Below, in pieces: positions 34,646-45,484 of a stretch of 64,000 nt of DNA (its first letter is position 1; each line of letters starts with the position of its first letter). Source of the DNA: Marvania coccoides (lineage: Eukaryota > Chlorophyta > Trebouxiophyceae > Chlorellales > Chlorellaceae); contig OY978098.1 of the NCBI GenBank assembly GCA_963854735.1, forward strand, positions 434,001 through 498,000, given 5' to 3'. A program made the translations under genes and the position numbers. Below the pieces are notes generated by a model. The model was not told where the DNA came from. It did not search any database and saw nothing but the letters and a program-made list of their open reading frames with translations.

Positions 34646-34901
34646 GTTTATTACTTCTATTGCGAAATGAGACACCGACGTCGCCCCGGATACCGGCTAA
34701 TTAAATTTTCGATACACTTTTTTTAGTGGGCTCAGCGACCCGTTCCGCCTCCTCTCTTTGAGAGCAGCGTGCTGCGATGCCGAGCCCAGCAGCACTATTT
34801 TTGAAAAAAATCCCGTTTTGTGCGAGTCTCTTTTATTTATAACATAGATTTCAATCGCACAATTCAATTGAAATCAGTACCAGACTCGTGCGGTGGCCAT
34901 C

Positions 34902-37049
34902 ATGGAGCCCGCGATTAAAAAGGCCCTCTTGATGAGGTCCACGTTGTACAAGGACCTGCAGGGCGAGGTGCTTTCAAGCCTGACATCCGTGGCTGAGACG
35001 CTTGGCCTGGATGCCAGGGGCCTGGCCTCCAATTTCGACAAGTTCATGACCGTGTCAAGGTAAATTCGAAAAATACGCGATCCGGCTGGCATTGCAGCAG
35101 CTGTTACTGACTATATTTGCTTGTGATGTCGATCTGCAGGACAGACAGCAACGCGGTCACCATTCAAGACGTGGAGGCCTTCAGGAGGGAGCAGTCGGCG
35201 GCCAAGCCTGCCAAGAAGCAGGCTGCTGCAAACCTCTTCGCGCGCCAAGCATGGGACGAGTGTGTACCTTTATCTTGCAGAATACATTGTTAGGTACACC
35301 ATATGATGCTAATCCTTCGCTTTAATTGCTGTGTGCAGCTTGGATCGGGACGTCTCCATGGAGGATATGCAGCCCAACCAAAAAATCTCTCCTTACCTCT
35401 CGAAAAAGGTGGTACCTACGCCGGCCCGGGTCCAGCCTGCCGTCCCGCTTGGCTCTGGCAACTTCAAAGAGCGCTGCAGCAATGGAGCGGTGCAGTCTGT
35501 GCTCAACCAGCATCTCCAAGTGCCCGCCGCCAATGTGAGAAGAGTGTGCTTTGCAGATAGAACTGAGGGGTCTTAACAAACTTTTTATGAACCACATATT
35601 TTCTTCAAATTTGCAGACCATTCAGGGAGGCCCAGTCTGCACAGTTCAGATGCTGGGCGACGGCGTCACTACGAAGGCTCGCTTCATGATGGATCGCCTC
35701 GTGGAGAAGGTGGGTTGCAACGAATTTTTTTTCAGAAGCAAAGAATCAAAATATGTATATGATCATGACTAAGTATCTTCCCTAAATAAAGGACTTCCTG
35801 CTTTACGTCAATTTAATTTTATTATTTGCAGATGGAATACCTGGACCGTCGTATCGGCGCGTTCGAGAAGGAGGTGGAGGCTGTCTGCGGGGAGGGAGTG
35901 CCCCATGCCCTGGCCACAGCGGCACAGAAGCCCACCGTGTTTGTGGGCCGCGTTTGCTGCGACACCGAAGACGGGCGGCTCAACCCCCAGTCGGTGATGC
36001 TGGAGGGAAGCACCGCCACCTCCCGCGGGGCCAGGGTGCGCGTTGATCTCTCTGCGTGCAGCGACTATCGCCTGTTCCCGGGTCAGGTGGCTGTAGTCAA
36101 GGGAACCAACCCTTCGGGATTCTGCATTGTCGCCTCTGAAGTCCTGTCTGGGCTGCCCCTCCCGGCCCAGCCGCTGCCCGCCCAGCAGCGCAACGCCTCT
36201 TATATCGTCGTCGCTGGGCCATACACCGCATCAGAGGACCTGCGGTACGAGCCTCTGGCAGTTTTGCTGGAGCATGCGGCGGCTGTAAGACCGGACGTGC
36301 TGCTGCTGGCAGGGCCGTTTGTGGACGCTGAGCACCAGTTGGTGCGCGAGGGTATGCTGGAGGAGACGTTTGATGAGGTGTTTGAGCGCGGAGTGGTGGC
36401 TCAGCTGGAAGACTTCGTCGAGAAAGTTGGAGGCGCGACCCGCGTGCTTCTGGTGCCTTCCCCTCGTGACGTCGTCCACGATCCCGTCTTTCCGCAAGGT
36501 CCCATGCCATCCATGCCCGCAGGAGACTCTCTGCCCAACCCCTGCACGTTCAAATGCGATGACGTGGTGGTGGGGTGCTCCACTGCCGACTGGCTGATGG
36601 CGTGCACCAAGGAAGAGATCTCGGCGTCATCCAAGCAGGTGGACCGGCTGCCCACCTTGGCGGCGCACATCCTCAATCAGCGCAGCTACTTCCCCATGTT
36701 CCCAGGCCCCGTCAGCCTCCCTCTTGACACTTCTCGAGGAATAGCGCTGGAACTGCCCTGCTCTCCACACATCCTGGTAGTGCCGTCCGATCTGGCACCC
36801 TTTGCGAAGCTTGTATCCGTGGTGGAGAACAATCTGGCGGTGGTGGCAGAAGGCGAGCAGCAACAGGAGGGTGGCGTTGCTGGTATGGCGGTGGAGCCGA
36901 AGAGCACCGCCCTGGTGTGCATTAATCCGGGGCGTCTGACCAAGGGGGCGAGCGCTGGGACTTACGCGCACGTCCACGTGATTGCAGATGAGAGCGTTGC
37001 CTCTCAGGGCATTGACGTACGGTGCAGGGTGGAAGTGAAGAAGCTCTAG
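34902..37049 (+). CDS. POLA2: DNA polymerase alpha subunit B
   Basis: Regulatory B subunit of the polymerase alpha-primase complex, which links primer synthesis to the replisome. Exons 34902-35059, 35140-35259, 35339-35534, 35617-35709 and 35832-37049 give 594 aa (human 598). A helical N-terminal domain and a disordered linker lead to an OB fold (VFVGRVCCDTEDGRLN; GQVAVVKGTNPSG). The inactivated calcineurin-like phosphoesterase domain follows, from about residue 300 (YIVVAGPYTASEDLRYEPL; DVLLLAGPFVDAEH; RVLLVPSPRDVVHDPVFPQ). All introns are GT-AG. Confidence 0.97.
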
Positions 37050-37387
37050 CAAGACGCCATCGGGGCGGGAGAGAGGAAAGAACGGGAATCCCTACTTTGG
37101 CCCGAAGCGACAATAAATCAATTAACGTATTTATTTTACTGACATCTCATTTAGGAACTCACTCAAAAATGCATACATGTAAACATATATTTGTCTGATC
37201 TGAAATATATTTATCATGTTGCTCCTTCCTGGGCAGCGAGGCTCTCTTTTTCACCGTCAAATTTTTACATCTGCCATAAGGATCTCCTTCGTGCACAGAA
37301 ATCGGCCGAGCGCTGCAAATAGTGGGGTAAAGTTGTTGAACAATCTTCTCATCTGGGTCCCACCTCTCCTCTCATGCTTGAGCTGCA
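37050..37387. other. Spacer between POLA2 and the 115-aa gene
   Basis: 338 bp with a TGTAA at 37178-37182. Plus-strand tandem genes. An upstream non-coding exon of the 115-aa gene is possible but not shown. Confidence 0.45.
37178..37182 (+). promoter_or_regulatory. Putative TGTAA poly(A) signal of POLA2
   Basis: TGTAA about 130 nt past the POLA2 stop. Confidence 0.4.
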
Positions 37388-37807
37388 ATGCAGGCTGAAA
37401 AAATCGATGTTCAAGAGTGGGATGTGGTCGTAATAGAAAATGATAGAGAGGGCGACGGTATTTTCGGAAAGCTGGCGCGGGTTTCTCGGGCGGTGAGCGA
37501 GGCAGCACCAACGCGGAGAGATCCCATCCCTTCGCGTAACTGAGCTTATTTTTTATGTGCGCAGGGCGATGAAAGCCACCAAGTGGAAATATTGGAACAG
37601 GAGGACAGCGTGACATTTGTCGCCACAGGAGAAGAAATCGAAATAGAGTGCAGCCAAGTGGTTGCGGTAGTTGAATATGAATATTCGCAGCGCCAAGCAG
37701 ATCGATTGTTGAATCCACACGGTGAACATGCTGAAGAGATGTTTTTTATTTCTGAAACAGAGCTATCCGAACGATTATCACCAAAAGGGTTTAAATTAAT
37801 CAAATAA
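37388..37807 (+). CDS. Small acidic beta-rich protein, function unknown
   Basis: Exons 37388-37492 and 37565-37807 give 115 aa, with good GTGAGC and GCGCAG sites and phase 0. The first half alternates beta-like strands with a Gly turn (WDVVVIENDREGDGIFG; HQVEILEQEDSVTFVATGEE), in the manner of a small barrel such as KOW/SH3. The C-terminus is helical and acidic. No family recognised. Composition is less GC-rich than its neighbours. Another coding exon upstream cannot be excluded. Confidence 0.6.
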
Positions 37808-37943
37808 ATACGTTACTATATATATAAATATGTTTTCATGAGGTATAACCCCCTTTCTCTCAAGAGAAGACATCTGTCTAATCGACAAAAACGGGGAAAG
37901 TGGCGTTTCCCTTCCAGATCGAGGTGATTCTGGTAAATCATGA

Positions 37944-39475
37944 CTATTGTCGGGTCGATGAAGTGCCCTGCGCCGCTTGGTGCGCATTTTCAATGTTTAC
38001 CGTATGGAGCGCAGTGAGCCCCGTGCGAACCAGCGCGCCAGCTACCCGCCCCACGTCCTCTTTCCTTCGCAGTCTCGTATCCAGCGTGCTGTGCACCGTT
38101 GCCCCCAAAATTGTCACACAACGATCCCGCTCTCGAGACCACTCGATCTTGCCGCTCCCCAGCAGGTCCATCCGTGGGGCAGGCAGCTTTCGACTGGTTG
38201 CCTCCATCATCACCTCTTGGTCCAGCGCCTCTGTGACCTGCTTCACTGAGAACCGGTTACGCCCCCTCACAAGCAGCTTCTGTCGTCCGCTCGCGAGGTC
38301 CATAACTCGCGCTAAAATAAACGGAAAGCTGCCCCAAGAGTCAATAGTGACAGCTGGAATGCGCTGCGCTGCCCATGGCTGCTGCGCATCTGTGATTTCC
38401 CAGCGCTCCGCCACCTGCCGCTCAATCTCAGCCTGGTGGGCCATCAACTCTTCAGCTTTCCGCACTGCCTGGTGGATGCGTCGCGTAGCCATGGGGGTAT
38501 CCGTCGGACCAGGAGTTCCGTTACCTTGCAAATTCTGCTGGAAGAACAACAGGGTTTAGTTTCTTTCTCAACAATTATTTTACAAAGTTCAAAGAAATTG
38601 GAAAAGGAAGCTCACCTCACGAGGATTGCTGGCATCTAAGAGCAGCATTGTTTGCGACAGGCTGGGATCCAAAGACAGCGAGCTTGAATGGTCGTGGTCC
38701 AGCGATGTTGTGCGGCCAAACTGCAAGTTCAGCCCCCCTGCAGCCGTTGCCATGTAGTCTAGCGCAGTGGACCAGTCGTCGTCATCACCCGCCCCTGCCG
38801 AAACCACCCCTTCTAGTTGTCGTGTCTGCTCCTGCTGCCACTTCCTGGTGAACCTCCATCGCCAAGCTGCATTCATGTCTGCATCCTCGCTGGATTCCAT
38901 CAAATGACCAAGAGCAGAGGCAGTCCCTGCATTGTAGCCGTCATCAGGGGTCTCTGGCTGGTTTCCAGCCTGCCGCGCTGCAGCCTCGCTGTCCCACTCG
39001 TCCATCTGCACTGCTTGAGAAAAGACCTGCTGCCTGTCCGCCCAAGTTCCCAACCCATCCTCCAATTTTTCGTACACTTGCACCTGCTGCCGCTGCGCCT
39101 GGCGTGCTGGTCTGGTGGTGCGGCGCGGGGGCGAGGTCTCTTCGGAGGTTTGGCGGCGGTAGGCTGCTTCTTCTGGATTGGCGTACTGAGACAGCGAGGG
39201 CTCCGGAGGCGGGTCCATGGTGCCATTGAATATGTAGTTCGGGCTGTTCGGGGTGCTATGTGGTGGGCCGAACCTGGAGGTGGAGAGTAAAGGAATACAG
39301 CATTGATTAGACATCTGGTGAAAAACAGGGAATGATTCGGTTGTGCATTGCAACAGCGCAGCCCAAATTGGATAGAAAATGTGTTAGAAGCATACCAGGA
39401 GATGTCCATAAGCTCTAGCAAATCCTTGACGTCGGGGGCCCGAGCAAATGGGAGCAGCGGCGCCAATCTTGCCAT
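37944..39475 (-). CDS. Protein of unknown function, 443 aa
   Basis: Exons 39396-39475, 38616-39273 and 37944-38537 join in frame with GT-AG sites. The start is MARLAPLLPFARAPDVKDLL, then GPPHSTPNSPNYIFNGTM. The middle is low-complexity, Gln/Ala/Asp-rich and probably disordered. The most ordered part is the last ~150 residues: AVTIDSWGSFPFILARVMDL, ASGRQKLLVRGRNRFSV and the basic RDRCVTILGATVHSTLDTRL. That segment looks like a conserved domain, but I cannot name it. The gene converges on the 115-aa gene with 136 bp between stops. Confidence 0.7.
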
Positions 39476-40027
39476 TCTTTTGATGTTACTCTTTATTCAA
39501 AATATATCGAGGTGAGGAAAAGAAGAAATAGGGCACCTCAGCCCCCAAAGGTCGATTCTTGGTGAGATGAATGTATTTAAAGAACTCATTTAGTTCTTCT
39601 CTCTCGGGGCACCAGCATGTCTCACTCCCTCTCACTTCCCTCGTAGCTGAATTAAAATATTCACATGAACATGTGCTCAGGATTTATGTTGCAAATTATT
39701 TATTGGACGGCGACTATTGCGTTCGGTGCGGCTCCGAGCGCCGAAATAAGCGCTTATTTCAATTATTTATTATTTCCCATTTCATTCAAAGTCGTTAATG
39801 GGGGGATCTAGCTGTTAATAGAAGAGTATTTTGATCATTTTTTTACTTCATTGTTTGAAAAAAAAGTTTTTCACCTTCATCAGTCAGTTGAATGACTCGT
39901 CGTAGCAATTGGTTTATGTGTATGTAATTAAATGATGACGATGTGAAGAGTTTCTATCTTGCAAGCATTTTCAAACGAACATACATCAATCACCTTTGGG
40001 CTTGATTGTAGACTATACCCATTCGAA
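39476..40027. other. Divergent promoter region, 443-aa gene / membrane fusion gene
   Basis: 552 bp, AT-rich. It includes short T and A runs and no convincing ORF. A short upstream exon of the single-exon neighbour is possible. Confidence 0.45.
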
Positions 40028-41815
40028 ATGCCCCCAAAAAGTGTGCGAGGTGGCGGCGTCCCTCCACGCCGAAAGAAGTATTCGTCATCACTCCTGGCCG
40101 TCCACCATCTCTTGCAAATGTATTGGCTTGAAGTGGCAATCATCACAACATCCGTCCTTCTCAATTATCTTGCCGGCGCAGCGGCCCTTATTCTCGCCAG
40201 ATTTTTGGGAAGCGGCTCTTCTGGAGGGGTTGAGTGGGTGCTGCTTTTCAGCGCTTCCATTGGCGCCTGGCTAGGTTTGAGCAACAAAAGCAGATGGGCC
40301 GGCGTGGTGACAAGAGCTTTTTCTTTCGACGTCGCGGGAATCTGCTGTTACTTTATGCCAAAATTCGCTGCCAGAGGAGCAGGCATGTTTCTATCATTAC
40401 GTCCTGAAGCAGCTGCCACTTTGAGCGATGCTGAGCTGTTCACAAGATGGGCTGGTGTAGCTGTTGTTGGATGCGGTGGCGCATTCTTCCCCCTGGGCTG
40501 GGCTGTGGGGAATGCCCTGCAGCATGTGGAATCATCATCTCGACGTCTTTTTTTCTCAATATATAGCGCAGTAAGTCTTTTCCTTGCACCCTCGCTTGTG
40601 TCCATCGTCCCCTTCTACTCCACCTGTGTTGGTCCTAGCCTTAGCGCTGTAGCAGCAGCGGCACTTTCTGTTGGTTCGTTATGTTATATGCCGCCCCAAA
40701 TGCATAGAGTGAAATTTATTATGGCGTTGCAGAGACTGGCGCTTCTTCTCTTTTACGTTTCTATAGCTGCAGCAGCTCTCAACTATATCAATTGCGCCCG
40801 CTGTGGAGCGAAAGTGGATTTTGACCCGCACGATCGCTCCCAAATAAAGAATTTATGGCGGTGTGGACTGCGCCATGGCGGGTTGCTTGCGGTCGTTGAA
40901 AGCTCGCCTGTGTACATCGATGCCCTTGATCCGAGCCTGAGATTTAGAGTGATGCGGCTGGATCATTCCATTATGGGGGGGTACTGGGTGGAGCCAAAGC
41001 ATGCAGAGGGGCGATCGATTTACACCGCCTTCCACCTGCAGGCCGCCATCAGGCTGCTGCTCCCCGAAGCCACCTCACGGCGCTCCTTGCACGTGGGGCT
41101 GGGGGTAGGCACCGCTGTGACGGTGCTTCAAAATCGAGGGTTCGCAGCAGACGTGATCGAGCTGCATGGGGAAATAATTGACGTTGCCAGAGATTTTTTC
41201 AATGTGAGTGTCCCGCTGGGACAGGTCATTGTCGCAGATGCGCTGCGTGCGGTGCCGAATTTGAATGCTGATACATATGATCTGGCCATTTTGGATGTCT
41301 TTTCGGGGGACACTGGTGCAACCGGACTCGAGTCTGAGGATTTTTTCCGCCGGTTGAAGAGCACGTTAAAGATAAATGCCGGAATTTTGGCTGTGAATGT
41401 TGTGGGTACCGAAGGGATGGGCTTAAAGAAGGTGGCATGTCGCTTGAAGCGTGTATTTACAACTGTTCGCGGTTTTGGCGATATCGAAGCGGACGCGAGA
41501 GGAGCGGGCAATGATGTGCTGCGGAATTTTGTATTGGCGGCCACCGAATGCGTAGATGCTGGCTCGGTGGACTTGAAGGAGGCAACACGGCGCGAAATTT
41601 CGACGCTGGGTGCCAGCATTGATGATTTGGAGCGTGAAGTACTGAGTGGAATGCATTCACGAGAAATAGACATGCTGTGGGCAACGCCAGAAGCATGCAA
41701 AGAGGTAGAGATGGACAGTGGCGCTAATTGGCGCCCTTTAGCGGGGCTGCGCACTGCTGCAGTACATTGGAAGACGATGAGGCATCAATTTTCTTATATG
41801 TTTTGGAATTTGTAA
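40028..41815 (+). CDS. Membrane protein fused to a spermidine-synthase-like domain
   Basis: A single uninterrupted exon of 595 aa, starting at the first ATG in frame (MPPKSVRGGGVPPRRKK). Residues ~30-265 hold about seven hydrophobic helices (VAIITTSVLLNYLAGAAALI; VAVVGCGGAFFPLGWAVG; LALLLFYVSIAAAALNYI). The C-terminal half has an AdoMet-type Rossmann fold: glycine motif HVGLGVGTAV at ~353-362, the acidic VIELHGEII, and LAILDVFSGD at ~419-428, as in polyamine aminopropyltransferases. The typical catalytic Asp pairing of true spermidine synthases is not clear, so the reaction is unknown; a methyltransferase is possible. Bacteria and some algae have similar membrane/spermidine-synthase fusions. 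In a region averaging four introns per gene, the lack of introns is notable. The stop overlaps TGTAA. Confidence 0.85.
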   Translation: MPPKSVRGGGVPPRRKKYSSSLLAVHHLLQMYWLEVAIITTSVLLNYLAGAAALILARFLGSGSSGGVEWVLLFSASIGAWLGLSNKSRWAGVVTRAFSFDVAGICCYFMPKFAARGAGMFLSLRPEAAATLSDAELFTRWAGVAVVGCGGAFFPLGWAVGNALQHVESSSRRLFFSIYSAVSLFLAPSLVSIVPFYSTCVGPSLSAVAAAALSVGSLCYMPPQMHRVKFIMALQRLALLLFYVSIAAAALNYINCARCGAKVDFDPHDRSQIKNLWRCGLRHGGLLAVVESSPVYIDALDPSLRFRVMRLDHSIMGGYWVEPKHAEGRSIYTAFHLQAAIRLLLPEATSRRSLHVGLGVGTAVTVLQNRGFAADVIELHGEIIDVARDFFNVSVPLGQVIVADALRAVPNLNADTYDLAILDVFSGDTGATGLESEDFFRRLKSTLKINAGILAVNVVGTEGMGLKKVACRLKRVFTTVRGFGDIEADARGAGNDVLRNFVLAATECVDAGSVDLKEATRREISTLGASIDDLEREVLSGMHSREIDMLWATPEACKEVEMDSGANWRPLAGLRTAAVHWKTMRHQFSYMFWNL

Positions 41816-41908
41816 TAAGATATTTTTGTTTTGTTTATTGAAGACATGATATATACGATTTTTTATTCTTATTTATTTAAAGACATATAACATTAAGAGA
41901 AATAAAAC

Positions 41909-44095
41909 TTATAGGCGCTGTTTATGATAAACGCTCATGCTGCATTCATTGTTGCCATCAGCCGGAAACAAGCAGTTCCAATAATGCGTACTCTCCTCAT
42001 ACCCCCGCTTAATCAGCACTGAAGAGACGTTAATCATTGTATAGCTGAAACCCACAATCAATGCCGGCCACTGTTGCTCTGTATTTAAATCAAAAATAGC
42101 TTCCACATATCTTCCAGGGTCAGCCTCAAACTGCTGTCGCTCTGATACTGCTGCACTGCTGGGAAATTTTAGCCATTCGAACTCTTGGTGGTTTAGCCCG
42201 CGCACAGCTTCCGCCCATCCTGCATTAAGTGCACTCGTGGTTAATCGCTCTTTTCTTGCAATACCTCAAATGACACCCTTTGCCACAGCACACCCTTTAC
42301 CTGGAGGAGAGCAGTCCAAGAACCTCATTCGCAAGGGGCGGTGCACATGAGAGAAAAATGGGGTTGAATGACAGGGAGCGAGGAAGAGGACGGAATCCGT
42401 GGTTAAGTGGGTAAACTTCTGCTGGCGAATATCATTGATAACATCAACCTGAGCCCTGTGAAGCGGGGGAAAAAAACTGTTCAGAAATCCCGAACGGTTG
42501 TTGGAAATTACTTGCAATCCAGTTACGTACTTTTGATGATATAAATTAAAATATAACATCATGGGAACCTGCAGCCCCAGCAGAAACAGTGCCATGCGGG
42601 ATCGACGCATTGGTCTATCGCCCAACAGCACATATATGCCTAGGCCGCAGTAAGGCATGGCCAGCTGGAGCGCAGGAAGCAAAAATCTAAACTCTTTGTG
42701 AGCAGAAAGACTGTAGGCGCCCAGCTGAATGAAAACCAGCTTTGCAAGGATGCGCCTGCACAGAAAGGAATAATTGTTCAAGCACGGGAAAGGAGGAATG
42801 CAAAGAGAAAGGCATTCATTCGATGTAGAGTCAGAAGTTTATTTTTGGTGTCCGCATTTGATAATAGGACTTCAACGAGGTAAATACTTTCATCACTCTC
42901 TAGGGGGAAAAAACAATAAAATCGCAGCTAATACTCCTTCGAACACTCACTGTTGAGCAGACGATTGGCGCAGCCCGACCACCAAGAGCGGTAGCAGAGA
43001 AGCCAGCATAGTAGGGAACCCGCAGGAAAAGTTCCAATGCCATGGGTGGCTGCCATAAAGTGCTGAGCCACCATGCAACAGGTTGAATGCAAAAAAATTC
43101 CATGGAACAAATAGCCACCTGCGCCAGGAGCGAAAAAATACACGCATAGAATTATGTGTTTGAACTTCCACTCGTGAAAACCAAATGAACGCTAAACTCT
43201 CTGACCTTCGGTACCAGATGCGATCCCATGCTGCGGTGCTTGCCAGCACGAAAGACCCTGCCAAGAGTCCCCTGCTGGCCAAGCGAAGAATACTACGCGG
43301 AGGAGACGCCGAAAGGAACCACACAGCGGCGCAGCTCCAAAATAGCGCACTGGAAGGTCGCATTGCAATAGAAAATGCAGCTGCTGCCATCCATAGCCAC
43401 GGAGGGGGGTCTGCGTGCAATATTCTCTGCTTTTTTGGCATAGGCTTTGTTATGCTTTTGAGAAGCCAGTAAACGCCCATTGCAGTCAAGGGTGCTTCGA
43501 CAGAGCTGCTGTACGTCCTCACAAGACAGTACGCGTTAAACCAAGACATCAATTGACATACAAATGTCCACCTGTGAGCAATGCAATGCGTTAGAAATTT
43601 TAAAATGGTACTACTCACTACTCAAAAACAAAAAACAAAAACGTACCAAGCAACTGTTGGGCCGAAAAGTAGTCTTGCTATTTTATACACAAACGCGTCG
43701 CTGAGAGCTGCAAATCCTGCGTGCAACAGCTGGGGGCCCTTTGCCACCAGCAGTGGGGTGTCGCATTTCAAAGCCGCCAGCACCCAAAACAAAATGGCAT
43801 AAATTGTGGGGTGCAGGTAGCTACGCAGCCCTGCTGCCCACTCCCACGTTAAGTGGCCGTACCTGCAGCAAGTGCGCAACCATTTACCATTTGGAGTTTG
43901 ACAACAAAGTGGGCGGCAATATCTTTCCTAACGAAATAAAGCAATATGATTTGGAGCTTACCCAAAAACCATCCGATGCGCAACTTCTGGGCCTTGCCAG
44001 AATTCATCTGGGGCGAACGATGTTCTGATCAAAAGTGCGGCAGCGATTCGCGCAGACAAAGATGCTAAAATTAATCTTTTTCCCGGCAACATCAT
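41909..44095 (-). CDS. PIGB: GPI mannosyltransferase 3 (PIG-B/Gpi10)
   Basis: ER enzyme (GT22) that adds the third mannose to the GPI-anchor precursor from dolichol-P-mannose. Exons 43962-44095, 43647-43862, 43206-43571, 42951-43118, 42531-42755, 42301-42455 and 41909-42219 give 524 aa (human 554). Signatures are the luminal acidic motif TSFAPDEFWQGPEVAHRM, YGHLTWEWAAGLRSYLHP, WNFFAFNLLHGGSALYGSHP and the GT22 hallmark HKEFRFLLPALQL. I chose ATG 44095 because it opens a Leu-rich first helix right before the catalytic loop. All introns are GT-AG. It converges on the fusion gene with 93 bp between stops. Confidence 0.96.
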
Positions 44096-44644
44096 GAGAG
44101 GCGGGAAACTTGGCCCCCTCTCTAATCGATCGCACCAATAGACACCATTGCAAAAAAAATAAAAGTGTCAAAAAACCAGTGCAGTCGGTTCTTTTTCCTC
44201 TCCCTTCTTCCCCGCTGCTGCCAGCTGCCATAGCACACTGCTGTGCCAGCTTTTGGGAGAATGGCCGCTATATGCCGCCCTCACTCCATGCAGCTGCCGC
44301 TCCTTGACTGCATGGTTTAGGTGCTGGACATGGCCAATTTTTCTCACTCCTAATTGTCTGACGACGAATCCTTGCGGTGCTGCACCGGGTGCAGCTGTAG
44401 GGTTCATTTCAACTTGAAAAAAAATGACTTCCGGAGAGTGAAAGACTGCAGACATGCAATGCAGAGTGACTGTTATGATAGAAAGAAGCATTAAATTCAA
44501 AAATATTGTCATTCGTTTCACACAATGTTAGAACTGGGAAAGGGTAATCATTTACTAAACTGGGTTGTTTCAAGAAGAATGGGATAGATGAATGTTTCAA
44601 AGACTCAAGTCCGCAGCCCATTTTATTCAGTTTCCTCTCTCTGC
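44096..44644. other. Spacer between ISD11 3' end and PIGB 5' end, with an unassigned ORF
   Basis: 549 bp. On the minus strand an ORF from ATG 44512 to 44168 (114 aa) starts with a hydrophobic, signal-like stretch (MTIFLNLMLLSIITVTLH) and continues basic. It lacks a recognisable domain and could be PIGB leader, so I do not call it a gene. Confidence 0.35.
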
Positions 44645-45136
44645 TCATGGTTCCTTCAACTCCTGCAGTTTTAAGATAACAAAATAATGATCAAAACAGT
44701 GCTCGTCCAGCCATTTTTCAATAAAAAGGAACCTACCATAACACTTTTGTGTTTCCTTGCATAAAGATTGAACACGACGGCCTGCCGCTTGACCACCTCC
44801 ATTTCTTGCCGAGCCACCTGCATCAGTTCCTCCGCCTTGGAGGCCTCAGGCACCGACTGAAAGGCTTCCTTTGCTCGTCGTCTGATGTATCTGCAGTACA
44901 GTTACGAGGTGCTCTGGTGAGCGGGGCACCACAGAACACTGACTCTTAAACAAAGTTTGGATCAGCCTCCCACTCACTCTTTAATGTTGTAATTTGGGAA
45001 TTTTGTGCCTGCGCAAATGACCCAAACGAACGCCTCGTGAATCAGGGAGCAGAGAAACCATACTATGCAAAAATTCGAGCCTACTTTCGCGTAGGAAGGC
45101 CCGGTAGAGGCTGCGCGCTTCGGCTGTTCGCGGCAT
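44645..45136 (-). CDS. LYRM4: LYR-motif protein ISD11/LYRM4
   Basis: Small mitochondrial LYR protein that stabilises the cysteine desulfurase NFS1 with acyl carrier protein, at the start of Fe-S cluster assembly. Exons 45085-45136, 44978-45008, 44737-44890 and 44645-44662 give 84 aa. The LYR motif is in exon 1 (EARSLYRAFLRE), followed by TKFPNYNIKEYIRRRAKEAF and EMEVVKRQAVVFNLYARKH, which fit ISD11 better than other LYRMs. Exon 2 is only 31 nt and the last exon 18 nt; phase agrees at each junction. The start is 348 bp from the divergent CstF-64 gene. Confidence 0.92.
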
Positions 45137-45484
45137 TTAAAGCTGACGTTTCAAACGAGGTACCAGCGAGGGCACGGCGCAAAGTATTGGGAGGCCTTTG
45201 TAAAACAGTTTGTTTGATCCTCTGTAAACTGCGAGAGAACCCCTCTTCTTGCCCACGCCTGAACGAAGTTTCGTATCGAATTTTTATATCAATTTTTATA
45301 TGGTAAATTGCCGTATACATTCGAATTTTTTTCGACGGGGAAAAAAGACTTGGCGATTTTTTTTGCTTCTTGTAAAGTATTCTATTTTTGTTTGTTATTT
45401 TCCCTGATGTTTGGAAGATAAGAACAAGGGATTAATAAACTGCGCCGCTGAACATTGCCATATTTTTTTTCAATTCGATTATCA
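45137..45484. other. Divergent promoter region, ISD11 / CstF-64
   Basis: 348 bp, GC-rich near ISD11 and T-rich near CstF-64. No gene seen. Confidence 0.5.
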
